Under the pieces are notes generated by a model, which was given only the letters and a program-made list of their open reading frames with translations, was not told the DNA's origin and did not search any database. DNA of 23,615 nucleotides from an uncultured Clostridia bacterium (lineage in GTDB: Bacteria > Bacillota > Clostridia > Oscillospirales > Acutalibacteraceae): the NCBI GenBank assembly GCA_944384865.1, contig CALWVC010000003.1, forward strand, positions 1 to 23,615, given 5' to 3'. The first letter of the stretch is position 1; every line of letters begins with the position of its first letter. Both the position numbers and the translations under genes were made by a program. Shown in pieces: positions 1 to 8,231 of the stretch.

Positions 1-1122
1 ATTATGCTCACGGGCATAGCGGGCGGTACAGATTTTGCCTTCGATGCCGCGATCGCCAAAGCCGCCGGGAACCAGGATGCCATCGTATTCATGCAGAATG
101 TTATCGACGGTTGCGTCGTCGATTGTCTCCGCATCAACCCAGCCAATTTTAACGTCTGCTGAGTTCTCAAAACCCGCATGCCGCAACGCTTCTGCAACAG
201 ACAGATAAGCGTCATGCAGCCGGACATATTTGCCGACGATAGCGATACGAACCTGTTTATTGATTTTGGAGATCCGATCCAGCATCTGTGTCCATTCTGT
301 CATATCTTTATTTGGTGCGTCGATATGCAGTTCCCGACAGACAATATCTGAAAAATTGCTGTTTTCCAGCATAACCGGCGCCTGATATAAAATAGGCACG
401 GTCGTATTCTGAATGACACAATCGGGTTTGACGTTACAGAACAGGGAAATTTTCTGCCGGATGGTATCCGGTACCGGCATATCGCAGCGGGCGACGATAA
501 TATCCGGCATAATGCCCAGCGATTGCAGTTCTTTAACAGAATGCTGTGTGGGCTTGGATTTCAGCTCACCGGAGCCCTGAATATATGGAATCAGCGTGAC
601 GTGGATGAACAGACAGTTTTCTTTGCCGACATCCAGTGAAACCTGACGAATCGCCTCCAAAAACGGCTGGCTCTCGATATCGCCGGTCGTACCGCCGATT
701 TCGGTAATAACAACGTCTGCGTCGGAGGTTTTGCCTACTTTGTAAATGAAATTTTTGATTTCATTGGTGATGTGGGGAATTACCTGTACCGTTTCACCCA
801 GGTATTCGCCTCGGCGTTCTTTGGTGAGGACATTCCAGTAGACCTTACCGGTGGTCAGGTTGGAGAATTTATTGAGATTTTCGTCAATGAAGCGCTCATA
901 GTGGCCCAGGTCCAGATCGGTTTCCGCGCCGTCTTCCGTGACGAACACCTCGCCGTGCTGATAGGGGCTCATGGTGCCGGGGTCGACGTTGATATAAGGA
1001 TCCAGCTTTTGGGCCGCGACCTTCAGGCCTCTGGATTTTAACAGCCGGCCTAAAGATGCGGCGGTGATCCCTTTACCGAGTCCGGAGACTACGCCGCCGG
1101 TTACAAAAATATATTTTGTCAT
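1..1122 (-). CDS. pyrG: CTP synthase, N-terminal 374 residues (cut by window edge)
   Basis: CTP synthase makes CTP from UTP, ATP and glutamine in the cytoplasm, the last step of pyrimidine nucleotide synthesis. The visible part is the whole amidoligase domain, opening with the nucleotide-binding segment MTKYIFVTGGVVSGLGKG, with the family motifs DPYINVDPGTM and GEVFVTEDGAETDLDLGHYE. The glutaminase domain has just begun: the oxyanion-strand motif PGGFGDRG lies a few residues before the edge. The catalytic cysteine and the remaining ~160 residues of a normal ~535-residue protein lie outside the window. The ATG overlaps the stop codon of the upstream carB-dapF gene by four bases (ATGA), so translation is probably coupled and the gene is the distal member of the glutamine/pyrimidine operon. 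Frame is open to base 1 with no defect seen. Confidence 0.97.
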   Translation of the reverse strand, partial: MTKYIFVTGGVVSGLGKGITAASLGRLLKSRGLKVAAQKLDPYINVDPGTMSPYQHGEVFVTEDGAETDLDLGHYERFIDENLNKFSNLTTGKVYWNVLTKERRGEYLGETVQVIPHITNEIKNFIYKVGKTSDADVVITEIGGTTGDIESQPFLEAIRQVSLDVGKENCLFIHVTLIPYIQGSGELKSKPTQHSVKELQSLGIMPDIIVARCDMPVPDTIRQKISLFCNVKPDCVIQNTTVPILYQAPVMLENSNFSDIVCRELHIDAPNKDMTEWTQMLDRISKINKQVRIAIVGKYVRLHDAYLSVAEALRHAGFENSADVKIGWVDAETIDDATVDNILHEYDGILVPGGFGDRGIEGKICTARYAREHN

Positions 1123-4100
1123 ATCTCAACAACTCCCTCAAAAGATTTCTCTGCATTGCCGGTCATATATACCGCATCATCGGTATAACGGATTACTAAT
1201 TCACCGCCGATCAGTTTCACGATGATGTCTTCATTTTTGTTGCAGTAGCCATTTTCAACGGCGGCCACCGCTGCGGCGCAGGCGCCGGTGCCGCAGGCCC
1301 AGGTTTCGCCGCTGCCACGTTCCCATACCCGCAGCTTCAGGGTGTTTTTATTAATGACCTTGACAAATTCCGCGTTGACACGGTCAGGGAACAGCGGGTT
1401 ATACTCAAATTGCGGCCCTAACGTGTCGATATCCAGATTATCTACAATATCGCAGAATACGACGCAATGTGGATTTCCCATGGAAACACAGGTGATGCGA
1501 TAGTCGTTTCCGTTGATCTGAACCGGCCGGTCAATAATTTTGTCGCCTGTAAGCGCTACCGGAATCTGCGTCGGATCCAACACCGCTTTTCCCATATTTA
1601 CACGGGCCAATGATACCTCGCCGTTGCGCTGGTACAGCCGCAGAGATTTGATGCCGCTGAGCGTTTCAATGGTCATTTCAGTTTTTTGAACAATTTTGTT
1701 GTCATATAAATATTTTGCCACACAGCGGATCGCATTGCCGCACATTTTGCCCTCGGAGCCATCCAGGTTGAACATCCGCATTTTTGCGTCTGCAACGTCA
1801 GACGGGCAGATCAGCACCACGCCGTCGCCGCCGATGCCGTAATGCCGGTCGGACAGCCGGACAGACAGCCCCTCGGGATTGTCGATCTTCTGCTGCTGCA
1901 GGCAGTCGAAATAAATATAGTCGTTGCCGCAGCCCTGCATTTTGCAAAAATGCAGCTTCTGTTTTTCGGTGCGCAGATGATTGATGTCGACCAGTTCGAT
2001 GCTGCCCTGGGAATAACGGCTTTTGATGCTGTCGGCGATGGCGTTGGCAGTATCTAATGAAGTCAGACAGGGGATGCTCAGTTCTACCGCTTTGCGGCGA
2101 ATGATTACGCTGTCGCGGGTGGGAATACGTCCTTTGGACGAAGTGGAAATGACATAGTTGATTTTCCCGCTTTCCAGCAGGGTCAGGGTGTTGTCGTCGC
2201 TCTCGTGGATTTTATTAACCATTTTGGCGGGAACACCGCTTTTGTTCAACAAGTCCGCTGTTCCGCGGGTTGCATAAAGCTCAAAGCCCAGATCATAAAA
2301 CTGCTTGGCGGTGTCTGCAATTTCAGATTTATCGCTGTTTCGAACGGTAATCAAAACGCCGCCATGCTTTTTCAGTTTATAACCGGCTGCGGTCAGGCCT
2401 TTATACAGCGCCTCTTCATGTGTGCTGGCGATGCCCAATACTTCGCCGGTAGATTTCATTTCAGGCCCCAGATGATTGTCGACGTCGATCAGTTTTTCAA
2501 AAGAAAATACCGGAACCTTGACTGCCACATAGGGAGAGGTTTTATAAATCCCGGTGCCATAGCCCAGGTCTTTGAGCTTTTGCCCCATCATGCAGCGGGT
2601 TGCAAGCTCCACCATCGGCACGCCGGTGACCTTGGAAATATACGGAATCGTCCGAGAGGAACGGGGATTCACTTCAATCACATATAAATCGTCTTTATAG
2701 ACGATATACTGAATGTTGATCAGCCCAAAGGTATGCAGCGATACGGCCAGCTTGCGGGTACAATCGATAATTTTTTCGGTAATGATTTCGCTGACATTCC
2801 AGGCGGGGTAGACGGCAATCGAGTCGCCGGAATGGATACCGGCACGCTCGACATGTTCCATCACGCCGGGGATCAGGATCTCTTCTCCGTCGCAGATGGC
2901 GTCTACTTCGATTTCGGTGCCCTTTAAGTATTTATCAATTAAAATGGGATTTTCAATGTTTTGCGCCAAAATGATGCGCATATATTCTTTGACATCGTCA
3001 TCATTGAACGCAATAATCATATTTTGGCCGCCCAACACATAAGACGGGCGCAGCAAAACCGGATATTCGATTCGGTTGGCAACATCTAAGGCTTCTTCGG
3101 TGGTCATGACCGTAAAGCCCTGGGGACGTTTGATATGCAGCTTTTCCAACAGCTCGTCAAACCGCTCGCGATCTTCTGCGGCGTCGATGCTGTCGGCGGA
3201 GGTACCTAAAATCCGGACATTGTTTTTTACCAGCGTTTTGGTCAATTTGATTGCCGTCTGACCGCCGAACGCCACAACCACGCCGTAGGGCTGTTCGGTA
3301 TGGATGATGTTCATGACGTCCTCGCCGGTTAACGGTTCGAAATACAGCCGGTCTGCAGTGTCAAAGTCAGTAGAAACCGTTTCGGGGTTGTTATTGACAA
3401 TCACCACTTCGTAACCCAGTTTTTTCAGGGACCAAACGCATTGTACCGACGCGTAGTCAAATTCGATGCCCTGGCCGATGCGAATCGGGCCGGAGCCGAA
3501 CACAATGATTTTCTTTTTATCACTGGCAGCGTTTTGAATATGCTCCAGCGCTTCATTTTCCTGATCGTATACCGAATAAAAATAAGGCGTTTCAGCTGAA
3601 AATTCTGCGGCGCAGGTATCGACCATTTTATAGGAAGCATATAGCGGGTTTTTGATAGACTGACCGGAGAGCTTTTCAATGACCGCATCGGTATAGCCGT
3701 ACATCTTCGCCTTTTTATATAATTCGTCGGTGAGGGGCTGATCGGCCAGCTGCTTTTCAAGCTTTGTCAGGTGCAGCAGCTTGTTTAAAAACCAGTTATC
3801 GATTTTGGTAATCGCATGGATCTCATCAACGGTCGCAACTCCTCGCTTGAGCGCTTCAAAAATGACAAACAGACGTTCGTCGTCACAGACGTCAATGCGT
3901 TTGGTGAGTTCTTCATCGCTGTAAGCGTGAATCTTTTTGCTATTTAAAGAATCCAGCGAAATTTCCGCGCCCCGGACAGCTTTCATGATCGCCTGTTCAA
4001 ACGAGGTGCCGATGGCCATGACTTCGCCGGTGGCTTTCATCTGCGTGCCAAGCAGCCGTTTGGCATAAACAAATTTGTCAAAAGGCCATTTTGGCAATTT

Positions 4101-5165
4101 CACGACAACATAATCCAGCGCGGGTTCAAAACAGGCGCAGGTTTTGCCGGTAACGGCGTTTTTAATCTCGTCCAGCGTGTAGCCGACGGCGATTTTGGCG
4201 GCAACCTTGGCGATGGGGTAGCCGGTTGCTTTAGACGCCAGCGCAGAAGAGCGCGAAACACGGGGATTCACTTCGATGACGGCGTATTCAAAGGAATCCG
4301 GATTCAGCGCGAACTGGCAGTTGCAGCCGCCCTCGACCTTCAGCTCTGAAATAATATGTAGCGCCGCCGACCGCAGCATCTGATATTCTTTATCAGATAA
4401 CGTGACAGCGGGAGCAATGACGATGCTGTCGCCGGTATGTACGCCCACCGGGTCAAAGTTTTCCATAGAGCAGACGGTGATCACATTGCCGGCGCCGTCG
4501 CGCATCACTTCAAATTCGATCTCTTTCCAGCCGGAGATGCATTTTTCGACCAACACCTGATGGATGGGGGACAGCCGCAGACCGTTAGAGGTGATTTCCT
4601 GCATTTCGTCATCGTTATGTACAATGCCGCCGCCGGTGCCGCCCAGTGTAAAGGCCGGTCGGATAATCAACGGATATCCCATTTCTCTGGCAAAATCCAT
4701 CGCGCTTTCAAGATCTTCAACAACTTTAGAGGGAATGCAGGGCTGGCCGATCGCCTGCATGGTGTCTTTAAATTGCTGCCGGTCTTCGGCTTTATCGATG
4801 GTTTCGGGATTGGCGCCCAACAGCTTGACGCCGTGGGCTTGCAGAAAACCGTCTTTGGCCAGCTGCATAGACAATGTCAGACCGGTTTGCCCGCCCAGCG
4901 TGGAAAGCAAACTGTCAGGCTGTTCTTTTATGATAATACGTTTGACGACGTCCAGCGTTAAAGGTTCGATGTAGATTTTATCGGCCATTGAATGATCGGT
5001 CATGATCGTTGCGGGGTTGGAGTTGACCAAAACAACCTCCAGCCCTTCTTCTTTCAAGGCGCGGCAGGCCTGGGTGCCGGCATAATCAAATTCAGCGGCC
5101 TGGCCGATGACAATGGGGCCGGAGCCAATGACCATAACTTTTTTGATGTCTTTATTTAATGGCAT
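1119..5165 (-). CDS. carB-dapF: Carbamoyl-phosphate synthase large subunit fused to diaminopimelate epimerase
   Basis: One uninterrupted 1348-residue ORF carries two complete enzymes. Residues ~1-1070 are CarB: two ATP-grasp halves (first with RPAFTLGGTGGG near 170 and VIEVNPRVSRSSALASKATG near 300, second with RPSYVLGGQNM and VIEVNPRSSRTIPYISKVTG), then the C-terminal MGS-type allosteric domain (~930-1065). It makes carbamoyl phosphate using ammonia from CarA. Residues ~1071-1348 are a full-length DapF, which epimerises LL- to meso-diaminopimelate for lysine and peptidoglycan. Its two active-site cysteines are visible: C1142 in MCGNAIRC and C1291 in ERGSGETWACGTGACA, 149 residues apart as expected. 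The first motif has CGNA where CGNG is commoner. Separate CarB (~1070 aa) and DapF (~275 aa) lengths add up to the observed length, so nothing is missing. The start ATG has a strong AAGGAGG site and overlaps the end of carA by 14 nt. Confidence 0.96.
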   Translation of the reverse strand: MPLNKDIKKVMVIGSGPIVIGQAAEFDYAGTQACRALKEEGLEVVLVNSNPATIMTDHSMADKIYIEPLTLDVVKRIIIKEQPDSLLSTLGGQTGLTLSMQLAKDGFLQAHGVKLLGANPETIDKAEDRQQFKDTMQAIGQPCIPSKVVEDLESAMDFAREMGYPLIIRPAFTLGGTGGGIVHNDDEMQEITSNGLRLSPIHQVLVEKCISGWKEIEFEVMRDGAGNVITVCSMENFDPVGVHTGDSIVIAPAVTLSDKEYQMLRSAALHIISELKVEGGCNCQFALNPDSFEYAVIEVNPRVSRSSALASKATGYPIAKVAAKIAVGYTLDEIKNAVTGKTCACFEPALDYVVVKLPKWPFDKFVYAKRLLGTQMKATGEVMAIGTSFEQAIMKAVRGAEISLDSLNSKKIHAYSDEELTKRIDVCDDERLFVIFEALKRGVATVDEIHAITKIDNWFLNKLLHLTKLEKQLADQPLTDELYKKAKMYGYTDAVIEKLSGQSIKNPLYASYKMVDTCAAEFSAETPYFYSVYDQENEALEHIQNAASDKKKIIVFGSGPIRIGQGIEFDYASVQCVWSLKKLGYEVVIVNNNPETVSTDFDTADRLYFEPLTGEDVMNIIHTEQPYGVVVAFGGQTAIKLTKTLVKNNVRILGTSADSIDAAEDRERFDELLEKLHIKRPQGFTVMTTEEALDVANRIEYPVLLRPSYVLGGQNMIIAFNDDDVKEYMRIILAQNIENPILIDKYLKGTEIEVDAICDGEEILIPGVMEHVERAGIHSGDSIAVYPAWNVSEIITEKIIDCTRKLAVSLHTFGLINIQYIVYKDDLYVIEVNPRSSRTIPYISKVTGVPMVELATRCMMGQKLKDLGYGTGIYKTSPYVAVKVPVFSFEKLIDVDNHLGPEMKSTGEVLGIASTHEEALYKGLTAAGYKLKKHGGVLITVRNSDKSEIADTAKQFYDLGFELYATRGTADLLNKSGVPAKMVNKIHESDDNTLTLLESGKINYVISTSSKGRIPTRDSVIIRRKAVELSIPCLTSLDTANAIADSIKSRYSQGSIELVDINHLRTEKQKLHFCKMQGCGNDYIYFDCLQQQKIDNPEGLSVRLSDRHYGIGGDGVVLICPSDVADAKMRMFNLDGSEGKMCGNAIRCVAKYLYDNKIVQKTEMTIETLSGIKSLRLYQRNGEVSLARVNMGKAVLDPTQIPVALTGDKIIDRPVQINGNDYRITCVSMGNPHCVVFCDIVDNLDIDTLGPQFEYNPLFPDRVNAEFVKVINKNTLKLRVWERGSGETWACGTGACAAAVAAVENGYCNKNEDIIVKLIGGELVIRYTDDAVYMTGNAEKSFEGVVEI

Positions 5166-6243
5166 TGTTTTTTGCCTCCTTGATCATTGCGATAAATCTG
5201 TCAAACAGAAAACTGGTGTCCAGCGGACCTGCTGAGGCTTCCGGATGAAACTGTACCGAAAAGGCAGGCATTTTGGTATAGGTTACGCCCTCGCAGGTAT
5301 CGTCGTTGGCGTTGATAAAGCTTGCTTTGGCGTCCATCGGCAGGGTGGAGGAAAGCACAGCATAACCGTGGTTTTGGCTGGTAATATAGACCCGGTTTGT
5401 CTGGGTATCGACTGCGGGCTGGTTGGCGCCGCGATGGCCATATTTCAGCTTGATGGTTTTGGCGCCCTGCGACAGCGCCATTAACTGATGCCCAAGACAG
5501 ATGCCGAAAGTCGGGATGCACAGCTGTAGCAGCTTTCTGAGTTCTGCGATCACACCGGTGTTTTCAGAGGGATCTCCCGGTCCGTTGGACAGCATGATCC
5601 CGTCGGGGTGCATATCGGCGATTTGTTCCGCCGTTGTGTTATAGGGCACGACTGTGACATTGCACCCGCGCTTGTTCAGCTCTCTGCGGATGTTTTCCTT
5701 TGCGCCAAAATCCATTAAAACGACGTTATATTGCGGATGTTCGGCGGGAAAATGCATTGTCTGTGTCGTACTGACGTTTTTTACAGCATCTTTAATGAGG
5801 TATTCTTTTACGCCCTCTAACGCGTTTTCGGGCAACGTTCCGACAATGATTCGGCCGTTCATTACGCCTGACTCCCGAACTATTTTTGTCAGACGCCGGG
5901 TGTCGATGCCCTGCATCGCTACAATGCCCTGGTCTTTTAAAAAGGTGTCAAGTCTGCCCCCGCAACGAAAATTGGAAGGCTCCTGACACCACTCTCGAAC
6001 GATATATGCTTTTACATAAGAACGTCTGCTTTCAAAATCGGCAGGAATGACGCCGTAATTTCCAATCAGCGGAAAAGTTTGTACAACAATCTGCCCGTAA
6101 TAGCTGGGGTCGGTCAACGTTTCCAAATAACCGGTCATTGCGGTAGTAAAGACAACTTCACCTGTCACATCTCCATCGGCGCCAAAATTTTCGCCTTCAA
6201 AGACCGTTCCGTTTTCCAGTATCAGATAAGCCTTTTTATTCAT
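5152..6243 (-). CDS. carA: Carbamoyl-phosphate synthase small (glutaminase) subunit
   Basis: CarA hydrolyses glutamine and channels ammonia to CarB for carbamoyl phosphate, feeding pyrimidine and arginine synthesis. The 363-residue protein has the N-terminal CPSase small-chain domain (VFTTAMTGYLETLTDPSY at 31-48) and a class I glutaminase domain. The triad is visible: nucleophile C249 in FGICLGHQL, H333 and E335 in QFHPEASAGP. Length is normal for the family (~355-385). The ATG at 6243 has a GGAGGA ribosome site 8 nt upstream, located just after the stop codon of the ANTAR gene (17-nt gap). The 3' end overlaps carB by 14 nt, typical of coupled synthesis of the two subunits in equal amounts. 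Confidence 0.97.
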   Translation of the reverse strand: MNKKAYLILENGTVFEGENFGADGDVTGEVVFTTAMTGYLETLTDPSYYGQIVVQTFPLIGNYGVIPADFESRRSYVKAYIVREWCQEPSNFRCGGRLDTFLKDQGIVAMQGIDTRRLTKIVRESGVMNGRIIVGTLPENALEGVKEYLIKDAVKNVSTTQTMHFPAEHPQYNVVLMDFGAKENIRRELNKRGCNVTVVPYNTTAEQIADMHPDGIMLSNGPGDPSENTGVIAELRKLLQLCIPTFGICLGHQLMALSQGAKTIKLKYGHRGANQPAVDTQTNRVYITSQNHGYAVLSSTLPMDAKASFINANDDTCEGVTYTKMPAFSVQFHPEASAGPLDTSFLFDRFIAMIKEAKNNAIK

Positions 6244-6260
6244 TTACAGGGTCCTCCATA

Positions 6261-6830
6261 TTAGTATTCATAGGTTTTCAAAATGTTTTGCGCAACTTCC
6301 GTTTTGGTCATGCGCATATCCATCGCATGTTTTAGAATGTATTTGTGCGCCTGCTCTTCATTCATATTCAGACATTTGATCAACGCGCCTTTGGCTCGGT
6401 CGACCAAACGCATTTCGGCAATCTTATTCTCCAATTTAACCGTTTCTTTTTTATAACCCAGCAGTCGGTTGCGCGCAACATTCAGCAGGCGAATCGCCTG
6501 AAATAGTATCGCACGGTTTATTGGTTTTTCCACGACCATAACGCCGTAATTTTCCACCTTTGCACAAGCGTTGGAAGAAAGCTCTGGCTTAATCAGCAAA
6601 ACGACGCCTGTTGTGGTTTTGGTGGTGACCGTTAAGGCCAGATCCATTCCGACTTCATCGGAAAGGGGCGTATTGATGATCATTAAATCAAAATCTTTCT
6701 GTGCGATCAGGCGTCGGGCATTACCGCCATTGGCAGCATAGATGATGCTGCATGGATAAACGGTATGTATCAAGTCGCCAAGGCTTTTTGCGCTTTTTTC
6801 CGAAGAAGCAACAATCAACAGATTTTCCAC
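6261..6830 (-). CDS. ANTAR-domain RNA-binding antiterminator with degenerate receiver domain
   Basis: A ~189-residue protein with an N-terminal receiver-like fold (~1-115), a helical linker (KLENKIAEMRLVDRAKGALI) and a C-terminal ANTAR domain (~125-185; motif RAKGALIKCLNMNEEQAHK). ANTAR proteins bind paired RNA hairpins and suppress transcription termination. The receiver lacks the phosphorylation site: the position of the phospho-aspartate is Asn (NTPLSDEVG, N54 counting from the upstream TTG) and the acidic pair after the first strand is Ser-Ser (VASSEKS). The conserved lysine is kept (VEKPIN). Signal sensing is therefore probably not by aspartyl phosphorylation. I place the start at GTG 6830 because GGCGGTGA lies 5 nt upstream; TTG at 6833 is an alternative. 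In clostridia ANTAR genes commonly sit beside glnA and act in nitrogen control, as the position here suggests. Confidence 0.88.
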   Translation of the reverse strand: MENLLIVASSEKSAKSLGDLIHTVYPCSIIYAANGGNARRLIAQKDFDLMIINTPLSDEVGMDLALTVTTKTTTGVVLLIKPELSSNACAKVENYGVMVVEKPINRAILFQAIRLLNVARNRLLGYKKETVKLENKIAEMRLVDRAKGALIKCLNMNEEQAHKYILKHAMDMRMTKTEVAQNILKTYEY

Positions 6831-6873
6831 CAAGTCACCGCCGTCTCAATAAAATACTGTTGCCGTGCAAAAA

Positions 6874-8115
6874 TCAGATGCAGAGGAATTGCCGGTTAAA
6901 AAGCAGTTCCTTGTCATCTTTGCTTTTGTTGTATATATTCCATTCTTCGGTTTTGCGCTTGAAATAAGTGTTTCTGACAGCCTGTGGTAATGCAGCCCTG
7001 ATAAAATCACTGGTTGAAGCCGTTTCGATGGCTTGCCCAAGCGTTTCAGGCAGGGGCGGCTGCTTTTGAAGCGGCCGTGCGGATGATTCGATGCCGTCAA
7101 CCCCCGCCAGGAGAATCAGCGTAAAGGCCAAATAGTGGTTACAGGCCGGGTCGGGAGATTTGATCTCGAGTTTCAGATCGCCTTTGACATCGTATGGAAC
7201 ATGCACATCCCGACTATAGGGCGCACGATCGTGCAGACGTTCGTAAGAATTGGCCAGCGGATTGAAAAATAAGGTCATTTCAGGCAGACGCCGCTGTATA
7301 CCGGCCCTGAACTGATCGCATATTCTCGATGGTTTCAGATTGTTATGAAAAGCATTGATGCCGTTTTCATACAGGGAAACGGTAACATGCAGGCCGCTGC
7401 CGCACCGGTCTGCCAACGGTTTGGGCATGAATGAGGCATATACACCGTTGCGCGCGGAAATCGCTTTTACTACAGATTTGAAAGTTGTAAAATGATCTGC
7501 GGCGTAAATCGCTTCAGACCGTTTAAAATCAATCTCGTTTTGGCCGGGACCGGCTTCATGGTGAGAGCTTTCCGGCGTGATGTCCATCTGTTCCAGCGTC
7601 AGGCAAATATCCCGTCGGACATTTTCTCCTTTATCCAGCGGCGCGACATCCAAATATCCTGCTAAGTCCTGCGGAGATAGGGTCGGGTCGCCGAATTCAT
7701 TGGTCTTAAAAAGATAAAACTCACAGTTGGAACCGATCCGACACCGATACCCCAACCTGGCGGTTTTGGATACGGCCATTTTGAACAGATGGCGGGTGTC
7801 GCAGGCAAACGGAACACCGTCTAACTGCCGGACATCACAAAACAGCCGCGCGACGCAGCCTTCATGAGGGCGCCATGGCAGCAGGGTCAGTGTAGACGGA
7901 TCCGGAACCAGTAACAACTCAGCGGGATTCTGTTCAGAAAAACCGTCAATTCCGCAGGGATTGAAAGCGATTCCGTGTTCAAAAGCTGATTCCAGCTCGC
8001 TGGAAAGGATCGAAAAATTTTTTAACACGCCGAAAATATCACAAAAGGCAAGGCGAACGAATTTTACGTCATTTTCACGTACAAATTGCAAAACTTCCTT
8101 TTGGGTATAGTCCAT
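6874..8115 (-). CDS. glnA: Glutamine synthetase type I homologue with altered active site
   Basis: The 413-residue protein aligns over its length with bacterial GSI, which makes glutamine from glutamate, ammonia and ATP. Kept landmarks include the N-terminal VKFVRLAFCDIFG, the metal-ligand segment HHEAGPGQNEIDF, PKPLADRCGSGLH, NPLANSYERL and LEIKSPDPACNHYLAF. Several usual catalytic residues are changed. FDGSS is FNPCG (Asp50 equivalent is Asn), EPEFF is NCEFY (a metal-ligand Glu is Asn), and the flap segment VPGYEAP with its Glu327 is missing in an ~11-residue deletion between SYERL and LEIKS. In addition RIP is HVP and the ELR arginine is Lys. The protein is ~30 residues shorter than typical 444-residue GlnA. 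Start: ATG 8115 has AGAAAGG 9 nt upstream and matches the family N-terminus; the in-frame ATG at 8142 has no ribosome site. Activity as a true synthetase is uncertain. Confidence 0.85.
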   Translation of the reverse strand: MDYTQKEVLQFVRENDVKFVRLAFCDIFGVLKNFSILSSELESAFEHGIAFNPCGIDGFSEQNPAELLLVPDPSTLTLLPWRPHEGCVARLFCDVRQLDGVPFACDTRHLFKMAVSKTARLGYRCRIGSNCEFYLFKTNEFGDPTLSPQDLAGYLDVAPLDKGENVRRDICLTLEQMDITPESSHHEAGPGQNEIDFKRSEAIYAADHFTTFKSVVKAISARNGVYASFMPKPLADRCGSGLHVTVSLYENGINAFHNNLKPSRICDQFRAGIQRRLPEMTLFFNPLANSYERLHDRAPYSRDVHVPYDVKGDLKLEIKSPDPACNHYLAFTLILLAGVDGIESSARPLQKQPPLPETLGQAIETASTSDFIRAALPQAVRNTYFKRKTEEWNIYNKSKDDKELLFNRQFLCI

Positions 8116-8131
8116 GCTGTTCAGCCTTTCT

Positions 8132-8182
8132 GATAAAATCATTTTTATAATTTATTATACATTTTATCGGAACTGAATTCAA
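8132..8182 (-). promoter_or_regulatory. Promoter of the glnA-like/car/pyrG operon with nested dyad
   Basis: On the minus strand TTGAAT (8182-8177) is followed by 17 nt and a perfect TATAAT (8159-8154). Transcription would start near 8147, giving a leader of only ~30 nt before the ATG at 8115. The -10 box is the arm of an inner inverted repeat (TATAAT/ATTATA, 8146-8151 and 8154-8159), enclosed by a second perfect 8-bp repeat (GATAAAAT/ATTTTATC, 8132-8139 and 8161-8168). The symmetry suggests a DNA operator over the -10 and start site. I do not recognise the binding protein; it does not match the GlnR/TnrA consensus. Confidence 0.65.
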
Positions 8183-8231
8183 CAGGAAATTTTTATTTTC
8201 GGCGTATTATACAGGAATTTTCAGCGATGAA

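Noticed and set aside
4437..4961. Open frames of 130-175 codons on the plus strand opposite carB
   Set aside because: They lie antisense to a fully conserved enzyme, have no ribosome sites and show no family features; they arise from the codon bias of carB.
8116..8231. ANTAR-type double hairpin in the operon leader
   Set aside because: I looked for paired stems with hexaloops carrying A and G at positions 1 and 4; the predicted leader is ~30 nt and A/T-rich and holds none.
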